Positions 24,263 through 33,550 of a DNA stretch of 64,000 nucleotides are shown here, piece after piece. The notes beneath the pieces are model-generated. The model searched no databases. It saw only the letters and a list, made by a program, of their open reading frames with translations, and was not told the DNA's origin. Position numbers and translations under genes: made by a program. The first letter of the stretch is position 1, and the number at the start of each line of letters is the position of its first letter. Source of the DNA: Eumeta japonica (Eukaryota; Arthropoda; Insecta; Lepidoptera; Psychidae); assembly GCA_005406025.1 (NCBI GenBank), contig BGZK01000216.1, positions 124,001-188,000 of the forward strand, written 5' to 3'.

Positions 24263-25800
24263 TTTGCGTCGGGAATTTTGGAAAAATTGAGGGAAAGTTC
24301 CGAATATACCGACAGATCAAAGGCGATTATTCAAACTTCATGTTCTTAAAATACCATCACACACTACATCAGATTGGAGGCGTGAACGCATTACTCCGAA
24401 CGAAATCAACTAACCTTATTCGTAACGGGTGTGCGATATGGCTCGATTAATGCAATCGGGTCGGGCGTGCGCTTTCGAGCGCCGGCCACCTCGTTCTGCC
24501 GCTCTCCGAAAAGGTGTTAATTAGTAGGCCCGTCTGTATCGTTGCTCGCCCTGACCGGTCAGCACGATGCTGCCCGAAAAACCTCCCGTCGCATCTGCGG
24601 TGGGTTTGTGCCCGTCTGCATGGTTCGTCGTAACACCTAGCGCTCGTAAACGGGCAAACTTATTTAGGACTAGAAAACTCGTTTTAAATCGGCACGGTTT
24701 GTCTCTAGATACTCGGTATGTGCGCGTGTCGGAAATGAGTGAGGAAAGTTCATTTTTTATAACAAAAAAAAAAGCAATCGTCTATTGTGCGGCGACAGAG
24801 ATTCTTATTCGATATCGACACGGTAATATTTCGAAGAAATTGAGAGATACGAGTCGTGGAAAATTAACGAAGTTACAGTAAAGTGAAGCTATTTTGGAGA
24901 GTAGCATTCAATGTGTCGTGTTTATTTGATGGTTCATTCGACAATTCTACCGCAATTACTTTAAATTACGGGCTTTTTCATTTTCGACATTCTGTGATTG
25001 GAAATACAAAACAAAAAAAAAAAACCTTTATTTTACGTTTTGTTGTTGTCATTTCCCGGTAATGTTTGTTCATTGGTATAATTCGGATGTTCGTGAATGA
25101 TAGGATACTTTAAGACACTCTTAGCTCTGGCCATAGAGCAATCGACGTTGTATAGAATAAGGTATATACGGAATAGAACGTAGTGGTATTAATGGAAGCT
25201 TAACGAGCTTAATTGCTGAAATTTCTTAATTGACCGTTTCACCTGAAGCTGAACTGTTGTATACGCCTGTAATTTCGGACTTATTACCCGATATCGAGTC
25301 GACTCACGAAAGCGTTTTAGAAGACGGATGGCGCTTCGTCTGAGCCATGTTTTAGGTTTTAGGGATAAAAATTTTTCAATACCAAAATACCGTATACCGC
25401 GTCTCATAGCACGTGCGACGGTATTCCCATAATCCATACATATCCAAATCAGATTTAATCGTTGTATCCACTGTAGTGGTATAATGCCTTTTATGAGACC
25501 TATACGTAATGTTTTTAATTCATTTGATTAGAGAAAAAATCACCTCAATGAGCTATATACAGATAACCATGTATGACATGGATGTGCATGTCGTTTTTAT
25601 TTTAGTTAAACATGCGTGAAATCCGTAAGTCCGTAATATGAATCTGTAATAGAGTCCTCGATTCGGGACCGGCTCGATGATGCTTCAAAAGCTGTTTGAA
25701 ATAAAAAAAATAACCACCACCACTACTACTACTTATTGTAATAATGGGTTGCAGTGCTCGAAAAAAAATCAAAAAAGTGTGTCAGCTCCGACGCACGACT
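24263..25800. other. Mixed DNA, no firm gene
   Basis: A GC-richer segment at about 24430-24660 contains an ATG-initiated open frame of 104 codons (24567-24881, plus). It has no recognisable domain, and GTGGGT-like and other splice motifs inside it are not informative. I do not call it. The rest is AT-rich. Confidence 0.35.
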
Positions 25801-25860
25801 GGAGTTTACTCCTTAAGTACGATTGTCTAAACATACGCAAAAAGAGTTTATTTAACTGAA

Positions 25861-26165
25861 AAATTTCGTTTTGACTAAAAATTTAAGAAAAATGATTAAA
25901 GATAAAATTTTTTTAGCCTATCTACAATTATTTCATTTTTCATTTTTAGTAAAAAAACGAAGATTTATTATAATTACAATTATTAAAATATTATGGAAAG
26001 TATTTTGAATAATTTTTTGTTTTTACCAATAATTTAAGAAAAACCATTAGAGAAGAAATTTTTTAACCTATCTACAATTATTTTGTATTTTTAATTTAAA
26101 GTAAAAAGTCGAAGATTTATTGTAATTAAAATTATAAAAATATTATCAAGAAGTATTTAAAATAA
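25861..26165 (+). repeat. 151-bp tandem duplication
   Basis: Two AT-rich units. Each contains 'atttaagaaaaa', then 'ccta-tctacaattatttt', then 'cgaagatttatt-taatta', then 'agtattt-aa'. Offset is 151 bp (25881 versus 26032). Confidence 0.85.
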
Positions 26166-26248
26166 ATATTTACGTTGTAAAAGAACACTTTAAAACACAA
26201 ACAAAATAGTGGTGACGATCCGTATTAGAATTGTATAACTGATACACT

Positions 26249-26268
26249 ATATATATATATATATATAT
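26249..26268. repeat. (TA)n microsatellite
   Basis: Short uninterrupted TA tract inside the inverted-repeat element. Confidence 0.85.
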
Positions 26269-26949
26269 CGTTTGTAAATGTTGAACAGTATACTTTTATA
26301 ATATATATAGGTATATACACAATATATGCGTCAGCTGCCTCGCTGCGTTGGCTACACACAAGTATACAGACAAGTATACACATACACGCGATTGAAAAGT
26401 TAAAGGTTCGCTAATAAGTTGCGCACCAAAAACGTAACGCGGATTCATCAGTAGATTTTACTCCTTAAATTTTTCTCATACCGGGCGCCTTATATGAAAA
26501 TCGATTCTTAAGGAGTAAACTCCAAAAAAATCTTCCTCTCAGCGATAATAGTCCAAATTGTTTTTAAAAAGATTAACTACGACGGGCGTAATTAATATGG
26601 TTTTTTTTTGTAAATTATGCAGCCTTACATTATTTGTAAGTCTGCTAACCCTCTCTGATTCGCAGCGAAGTCGGATGAAGCGAAATTCCATAAGAAGTAC
26701 AAAATTCGTATGCCGATAATGCTTAGAGAATCTTATAAGGATTTGATATTGTTCGAGACTACGTATTCTGGAGAGTACTTGCAAAGCCGAAATATCGTAA
26801 CCTCTCATTTTTATTTACTTATATTTTGATATCATCATATCGATAGGTACAAACACGCATATTATATGTATAGCACGGGAGAAGGGATCTGCGGTGCGCA
26901 ATAAACGTGTTATGCAAATCTGATTCCATTCGGGATTTTTCCACGAGGT

Positions 26950-27522
26950 TACGTGCCCCCATATCAGGCCGACACCCGTCCTCCGGCGGCGGCGCGCGGA
27001 TCCGCCGGATTTGAGATTTCCTTTCAGCAACCTCCCGGTCGACCTTCAGTCATCGGCGCAATGCGAACGGGCCCGACAGAACGACGCGTGGAACGCGTCT
27101 TCGGTGTAAGCTTAAAGCATCGCGATGGGGAACTGAATCTGCACACAGGCCGACGACCAAAACAGACGGGCGTGGCCGCCGTGGCCGCCCGACAGGCGGC
27201 GCGGCGCGCGCCCCGCGGCGCAGTCCCGTACCGCGAGCCCGCCGGGCCGCACGCCGTCGACGCCGCCGAAGCACGCGACGCGTTCCGAATACGGATTACT
27301 TCGTATCGAATGCGTACCGAATCGACGCCGTACGCGAGATCGGCGGTCAGTGCGTGCCGTGTGGTGGCGCGAGTGACGTCACGCCGGGTCCGCCTCCCGA
27401 GGGCGTCCCGCATTCCTCGTCCGTCGGGTGCTCGTACTCGTGTAAAAACAATCGTAGGTTTGTATGGAATTAGCGCTCCGTGTTCACGCCGTGGTCGGAA
27501 CGGTTCGCTGCCTCGTAACTGA
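26950..27522. other. Main CpG-rich island of the window
   Basis: Strongly GC- and CpG-rich against AT-rich flanks, and open on both strands for over 100 codons. The longest plus frame (to 27522, first ATG at 27061) is Arg- and Ala-rich, as expected from composition alone. It may be a promoter or a 5' exon of a gene lying outside this view. A possible 78-nt exon inside is listed separately. No TATA box or convincing initiator was found. Confidence 0.45.
27028..27105 (+). CDS. Possible symmetric micro-exon, unknown
   Basis: The 3' splice motif 'gagatttcctttcag' ends at 27027. The donor GTAAGC starts at 27106. Between them are exactly 78 nt (26 codons) open in phase 0 (QPPGRPSVIGAMRTGPTERR, then VERVFG), and the other two frames are open too. 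A good acceptor and donor 78 nt apart is suggestive, but the island is stop-poor and I recognise no protein. Confidence 0.22.
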
Positions 27523-27707
27523 CTGTTCGTTTAGACGTTTGCGTTTATGATTTACGGTTTGTTGTTTTGCATTCACTATAGGTAGTTTTAAAAATAACAG
27601 TAAAACGTAACGTTTAACGATTGTTTGTACGCGCGCGGAAAACGCCCGCTGCCGTCGTTCTATTATACATAAATTTATGAATGAATCGTGAATTTCAATT
27701 AAGTGTC

Positions 27708-27773
27708 GGTCGAGGACCTCGACCTTTGAAAAGACTATGACAAATATGTCATAGAAAACCGTTAATTAACGGT
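27708..27773. promoter_or_regulatory. Three consecutive palindromes beside the CpG island
   Basis: Within 66 bp: GGTCGAGG-A-CCTCGACC (27708-27724), CTATGACA-AATA-TGTCATAG (27735-27754) and the perfect 16-mer ACCGTTAATTAACGGT (27758-27773). All arms are exact. They lie about 190 bp downstream of the CpG island. They could be sites for dimeric transcription factors or structured RNA; assignment as regulatory is inference. Confidence 0.4.
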
Positions 27774-28309
27774 GTATTTTTTTATAAAATTTCATAGTCA
27801 ACAAATAGAAAAAAATTATCGATGACAATTATTAATATATATTCTGCAGTAAATAAAAACACATGCAACATACAAAAGAAATAACAACATAGGCATAAAA
27901 ACAGTGACACTAAAAAACGTTTACTATCTTAACAATTGAATATAATTCATATTATATGCATGCATTCATATCACAAGTTATTGCAGGTAGATGTATTATT
28001 TATTCTATAATATAAATTGGTCTTCAGTTTACGCAAGCTTATTGCGTGTGTAGGCGTAGGCTAGTGTAATGTTATTACATAATGATATTAATAATGGTAT
28101 TATATATACAGTTATTTGCCAAGTTATAATCCGATAATTTTGAAACTACTACATTTGTTTATTAGTTAAACCTACCAAAATAACTTGAAGTTTAAAACTT
28201 TCTAAATATAGATTAACCTATCAAGCAGTGTGTAAATAAATACTCGTTATCCGCTTTGAAAACTAAAATCTTATTTGTTACTTATCTACCAAATTTTTTA
28301 ACAGTAGAT
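27774..28309. other. AT-rich unannotated DNA
   Basis: No gene or repeat recognised. Confidence 0.5.
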
Positions 28310-28381
28310 ATATGCAAAGATACTACACGTGGAAATCTATAGTATCTGCCTACCCTTTTGGCGAACGGACATGAGTCTGTA
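28310..28381 (+). pseudogene. LINE reverse-transcriptase C-terminus, copy 2
   Basis: Reads WKSIVSAYPFGERT followed by TGA at 28379-28381. The preceding 'DICKDTTR' lies in another frame, so a frameshift separates them. This is the same terminal peptide as at 10520-10553 and antisense 51407-51450. Only the last 25 or so codons are recognisable. Confidence 0.7.
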
Positions 28382-28490
28382 TTACTATTAAAACTTCTAC
28401 TGATGTATTCAACTATTGATCAATTTCAATAAATGATATGGACTTAACGATATTAGGTTAAAGCTAGGATTAAGGCTAGTTTTTTTTTGT

Positions 28491-29087
28491 GTATATTTGC
28501 ATGTATTTATACTGCAGAGATAGGCATAATCTAAGACACAAATGGAAATTAAAATTAAAGAAATGTTTTTACAACCAAAACCATGGTTATTTATCCAAAC
28601 ATCGACAGCGACATCCATGACATTAATACTAGACATAGGAATGATCTTGCTGCTCATAAGACTCGTCTAAGTAAATTTAATAAATCATTTAAGGGGCTGT
28701 GTGTGCGCTTTTATAATAAGATCCCAACTGAAATTCAAAATTTGCCATTTGTTGAGTTTAAACGTTTCGTTAAAAGAAAGTTATATGGCAAGGGCTATCA
28801 TACCGTGTTGGAATATCTTAATGAAAAAAGGCCCTGGGATTGAGCTGCTCGCCTATCAGGTTATTTCATATTATTTTTAAATGTCGACTAAATTATAAAT
28901 GACTAAATCTTTGGTATTGATGACTAAAAAGAGCAAACCTTGAGTTTCTTGCCCATTCTTCTCTAAGTGAATCAGCATTTGGAATGGACGGTAATGTCGA
29001 AATGAATTTATTAATGACGTATTTCAAGTGTAATTTCATTACCTACGAAATAAAGATATTTTTGATTTGATTTGATTTGATTTGATT
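28491..29087 (+). pseudogene. CR1-like LINE 3' end (ORF2 terminus plus 3' UTR)
   Basis: From 28583 the frame reads through SDIHDINTRHRNDL, then LSKFNKSFKGLCVRFYNKIP, then FKRFVKRKL, ending in TGA near 28843. This is the conserved C-terminus after the reverse transcriptase in CR1/Kinglet-like non-LTR elements. Upstream about 28491-28530 another frame holds a short LINE-like piece with stops, so the gene is broken and 5'-truncated. The 3' UTR continues about 215 bp to 'gaaataaagatatttt' and a (TTTGA)n tail, typical for this group. The exact CR1-type family is not certain. Confidence 0.82.
29062..29087 (+). repeat. (TTTGA)n LINE tail
   Basis: About five TTTGA/GATTT units close the CR1-like element. 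Such short 3' microsatellites mark the end of CR1-group insertions. Confidence 0.85.
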
Positions 29088-29774
29088 CATATAAATAACC
29101 CCTTGCGAGCACTACCGCATTTACAATGTAATTTCGAAAAAATATTGGGTTTTTATATGATTGATTTAAATGCATCTAGTATTTTATTCGTACAGTATTT
29201 TATTCAACTACAGGCACATGCTTTACAAAAATTGATGGTAGTAAATTTTAAAGATTTTAAAATTAATGTTATAATATTTCAAAGACCTGACTGCAGGCGG
29301 TATTACAAACGTTGTTGTGTAACGATGTGCACCTCAAACACGCACTATCGATAATTACTTTAATTTTAAATCTATCGGCGTGAATATTCATCGATAAACG
29401 CGCATCCTTATGTAATTAAAATAGACTAATACAATGTTCCATTTTAATCTAACACGAATCTGGCATAAGACTCACGAGTGCGAAGGAACGCGCCATACGT
29501 CCCGGTCTGTGATAAGTTTTTCGGTGCATCGCACTCTCGATACTAGAAATGTTTTGAGACGATCGCGGAAATTAATTATTGGAATCGACATATCATCTAA
29601 CTTAATTTTTGACACGTCTGGAAAAAATACTCAATTGCTCGAAAACTCGTGGTTGTCGAGCGGTTTAAATGTTCATACAGTCCGAACTGTAAAGCTACCT
29701 CACATCGTGTCTGGTTACATGCGAAGGACGAGAACGGAAAAACTGTTCTAGTGTCGTAGTTTTGTTGACACCAA
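29088..29774. other. Unannotated DNA
   Basis: An ATG-initiated frame at 29434-29751 (plus) has no recognisable motif and is not called. Confidence 0.35.
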
Positions 29775-29922
29775 CACGCGTCAACAGACACTCAAATGAT
29801 GCGTCAAACTCAAGAAGTAACGCGGGAGAGAGCATTATATTACTTTCTACAGCGAAAGAGTACAACTCCCTTGTTCTCTCCACTCTCGAGATGGAATACG
29901 CACTTAATTTTGCTTCATTAAT
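29775..29922. repeat. Hairpin MITE, diverged copy 2
   Basis: Aligns with 13274-13422: 'cactcaa-tgatgcg', 'aagt-acg-gggag', 'tctcgagatggaa', 'cgcactta', 'gctt-attaata'. The inner stem is degraded. Left boundary is approximate. Confidence 0.65.
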
Positions 29923-31799
29923 ATGAACTTCACATTCGGATTGTCGCTTAATATGCACGCAGCTTTTGCGACGCAGTAGATATATATCTAGCATTGTTAT
30001 AAATATGGATATTTCAGTATGAACAAATACTGATATTAATATTTAATATTTTTTAACAGTCGTTTCGAAAAGTACTCCCCGCCAGTACTCTTCTCGCTAT
30101 CATTGATTGGCGCAAAATACAAGAAACTTGTCAGATATCGCGGCCAAAGTGGTGCGTCCTCGTCTAACATGTGCTCTGCCTTAAGTGTGCGTTCGTCGGG
30201 TGAATTAGCAATGAGCGGCGCTCGACGCGTGCATCTCCAAGGACGGCCTATGTAAAACGTTTTCCATGTACGCGCCGCTAGCGTTGCGCCCGCGCCGCCT
30301 CTACGCATACAGATCGCGGATGTGAAAATGATATGAAAATCGCCTTCTCGGATGTTTTAAGCTATTGTATAGCTTTTATCGTGGGCTTTGAGCGCGGCGA
30401 CGGGATCAAGAAATTCCGTAACGAAATTAAAACTTAACACCCCTCACTTCCGTCTACCATGTAGCTCGGTCGAGCGTTCGCTTAACGTGTATGTATATGG
30501 TACGACTGTACGAAGCTCGTACGGATCGAGACGAGCTGCTCCGGAACGGACGAATACGTAAGCAGCTGTTTGTGAAGAAGTATATAGGTGTATAGGTATC
30601 TATCATATCTTTATAATGCCACTCACCGCATGTGCCCCGTAAGTATACATGTAGGTATATATGTATACATAGGTGTACCTATGTACAACAGTGAATAGCA
30701 GTTGGTGAATGAATAGCTATACGCGTAAAATTTGTGTATAGTGTTTTAAATATGAATAAACAAAGTACATTTATTAATGAAGAAAGTGATGAAAAACTTG
30801 AATTAATATCCAAGAAAAAAAATACTACATTAATAAATAAATAATTATAATTGCATAAGTTGATAAAAAATGCCATGCAATAGCTTTACCGCGACAGTCC
30901 CCGAGTGCCACACGTTTAATTTTTTATATTTAAATTATGCTTATATGAACTTGACTTTGTAATTCTTAATATTGTTGTTATTGAAATTAATGCAAATTAA
31001 ACCAGTTTTCGTAGTAAGTATTCATTTTTTTATATGAGTGAAACCCATCTTTGTCATTATTAGGATTTTTAGTTCTGTCTAAAGTTCTGATTGAATGAAG
31101 TTATCCTATATTAGCACTTTTTATATTCAATTTCCTACAATTAAACCGACCTTTACGATTTCTCTTCTATTCAAATTACAAGCGACCGAATGAAATCTCT
31201 ACTCAAACTTTTAAAAAATCTTAATCAACTTATGCAAATGTCTGCTCAAGCTTTATCGAACTTTTCTCTATATCGGATAACATTTGTACGGCTCTCGAAT
31301 ATAGGCGAATAGCCTCAATATCTACGGCCACAAAAAAAAAGGTGGAAACAAAAAGCGTTCGCGAGGTCGGAGAGGCACTTCGCTCGTTACCATCCAGCCA
31401 TTCGAAGCCTGTACGAATAAAAGTGTACTCCATTTTCAAACCGGTACCGTCCCCGTAAGAGGAAACGTATGCGTCTGCGTGAACCGTCTCGTGCGCGAGG
31501 ACGTAATGATCTATCAGTGTAACTTCAAGTTTGCGACGTGATCGAATGCAAGAAAAAAAAATGTACGAGTACGCAAAGACGGACGCGGCGTGCTGATGAG
31601 GCTACGCGCGCGATGCGGAAACGCACTTGTTTACGCGGCGGACTTGTGCGTTAGGTGTCTGGTATTCAGTCGCCGTTCCGACAATTAGAATTTCAATGTG
31701 TGCCTTGGTGAAGGATTTCTGTGCTATTATATTCCAACATAAAGTACCGTATTACTTTATCGTGTGTTATCGTCATCCGAGACTTGAAATTTAAACTAT
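29923..31799. other. Unannotated DNA
   Basis: No gene recognised. A perfect 9-bp-arm palindrome (TACATAGGT-GT-ACCTATGTA) lies at 30666-30685. A mixed-composition patch at 30120-30320 is stop-poor on the minus strand. Confidence 0.4.
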
Positions 31800-32110
31800 T
31801 TTTTGATTGCCCGATTGATGCAGTCGGTAGTGACCCTGGATGCTGCGCTTAGGTATGTGGGTGCGGTTCCCACACAAAAAAAAAAACAAAAACATTTATT
31901 TTGATATAAAATTAATGTTTTGTATTGAATTTGGATGTTTCTATGTATTATATGTACATATTTACAAAAATACATACATAAGTACGTATGTATATATGTA
32001 TGTATGTATTGTATCAACTATCTGATACCCGTAATACAAGCATTGATGCTTAGTATGGGATCAGATAAAGCTGTGAGTATTCGAAGATATTACTTTTTTT
32101 TAATAATCTT
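31800..32110 (+). mobile_element. tRNA-derived SINE
   Basis: The head carries a recognisable RNA polymerase III A box (TGATGCAGTCGG, 31816-31827) and a decayed B box (GGTTC at 31865-31869, after 'gtgggtgc'). An A-rich spacer follows, then a TATG-rich zone. The tail 'tacccgtaatacaagc', 'gcttagtatgggatcaga' matches my memory of a common lepidopteran SINE (consensus 'tacccataacacaagct...ttggggctagat'). The head-spacer-tail order is correct. Insertion boundaries are approximate, and the B box is probably non-functional. Confidence 0.8.
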
Positions 32111-32364
32111 AATTATATCTTTATTTCGGAGTACCAAGAATACACCCGATATCACTATTTTCATGTAAACCTCTTTCAGTCACCGAAAGCATACGTAGCA
32201 TTGACCTATAATGGATACAAAACATTCCTGGCTGTCCGACTGTGGTTTGCTAACAGCCTTCTCTGTTATAGCGCAGCTCGAACCGTTCGGTTTAGATTTG
32301 AGGAGGACTAGATTTCCCTTGTGGTATGTAGAAAAAACCGTCCTATTGGTATTCTTCAAAATTT

Positions 32365-32597
32365 GCCGGCAACTTGAGGCAGTGTGTTGGACTGCACAAA
32401 ACATAACTCTATTGTAACAAGGTCTCTTTGTTCCCTCATTGGGGGTTCAAAACATAAACAAAGTAATTCGTCATATACAGTAAATGCGTTAAGTCCGCGT
32501 TTCTGCTCCGTGCGAGTTCGAGGCGTAGTTAAATGCATCTCTCTAGTAACAGAAAATATATAGTGAACATAACCTTAATTACGTTTTATTTAACAGA
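32365..32597 (-). repeat. Dispersed repeat, copy A
   Basis: The reverse complement aligns with 61016-61245 over about 230 bp. Shared blocks are 'ttatgttcactat', 'tatattttct', 'agagag-tgca', 'aactacgc', 'gaacaaagagaccttgt' and 'gtccaa'. On the minus strand this copy is open for about 60 codons ending near 32356 (containing AFTVYDELLCLCFEPPMREQ), whereas copy B has stops. This suggests an old coding or pseudo-coding mobile sequence. No family recognised. Confidence 0.6.
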
Positions 32598-32822
32598 ACT
32601 CTTAATAACCTACAAAGTGTATACTATCCAACTTTGACTGGAACAATGGTTATCATTCTACATTCATTTTATCTATTCTAGAAATATACCGCTACGGGTT
32701 TTTTTTGTTGTTCTATTTCGTCATCGATCAAAATCAAAATTGGAATTCAAGTAAAAATCTGAACACGTACCCTCTCGAACAAGCTATGGATATTTAATTA
32801 TTATTTCATAAAAAATAAAAAA

Positions 32823-33550
32823 ACGAGTGGTGTCGTGGGACACCAGGTAGGAACGAAGTTCCTTCGGCTAATGTAGAATCACAATTTGCAAAAAAAAAAA
32901 ATCGTGCTCAATTTTATGTAGGTTTTTTTGATTTTTCTCTTAAATTTTGCTTATTAGTTTTTATTTAAGTACAGGAAAGTATTTAGGAAATTATTTTAGG
33001 AAATAAAATAAATTACGTAAAATAAAAAAAAATCGTAATTCAAATTATCAACTAAAATAACAAAATATGTCTCTTTATTTTTGTTTGACAACACAAAATT
33101 ACATAGAAATAGAATAATTTCCCACTATTATCACTGTCAATTGCATTCAAGTCACTTGTTAGTTCACTTGCCATTGTTACTATATTTATTATTGTTTTGA
33201 CGATTTGAAATTATATGAAAATAAACGTGACTACTCACGAGTAAAATGTATCTATAATGTGAATATTAGCCACGTGCTTGTCCATGAATTCATGAGTATA
33301 CACTATGCATTGGCGGGGTGGAGTGGTAATAGAGAGAGAAAGGATGAGAGAACGAAAAGAAAGAGGGGGAAAGAGAAAGGTATAATACAGTACTCGCTTG
33401 TGTATACGACTGTCGCGCCTGCGCACATCTCATTTAACGGTTTTATTCCACGGACTTTTTCTTACGGTTTTACTATCAAATTTTTTTCAGTTCGGTCGCG
33501 CAGCAAAATCCCTATCTCCTCCAAGCCCGCCGTAAGGAACTTCGTTCCAA
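32823..33550 (+). mobile_element. Non-autonomous element with twin terminal hairpins, copy A
   Basis: Begins with two consecutive hairpins, GGTGTC-GTGG-GACACC (32829-32844) and AGGAAC-GAA-GTTCCT (32849-32863). It ends at 33534-33550 with AAGGAACTTCGTTCC, the exact reverse complement of the second hairpin block. Copy B at 37849-38495 has the same two ends and the same C-rich pre-terminal stretch ('cc-ctcc-cgcc') but a different interior. Both copies follow an A-rich tract. The open frame at 33205-33555 has no protein-like content. The family is unknown to me by name. Confidence 0.75.

Larger units (their letters stand above)
25801..26523. repeat. Element bounded by exact 17-bp inverted repeats
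   Basis: GGAGTTTACTCCTTAAG at 25801-25817 is the exact reverse complement of 26507-26523, with weaker similarity continuing inwards ('tacgattgtc' versus 'aatcgattttc'). A third, direct and partial copy ('gattttactccttaa') is at 26453-26467. Each end also contains the small palindrome GGAGT-TT-ACTCC. The interior holds a 151-bp tandem duplication and a TA tract. No coding capacity. It may be a non-autonomous element, but no target duplication was identified. Confidence 0.6.

Noticed and set aside
24567..24881. ATG-initiated 104-codon plus-strand ORF
   Set aside because: No motif, no supporting splice or polyadenylation context, and CpG-biased codons. Chance is the simplest explanation.
26953..27522. 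Longest open frame of the window (189 codons, plus)
   Set aside because: It starts at a non-ATG codon, is Arg/Ala-rich as expected from GC-rich DNA, and the opposite strand is open too. Kept only as a CpG island with a possible small exon inside.
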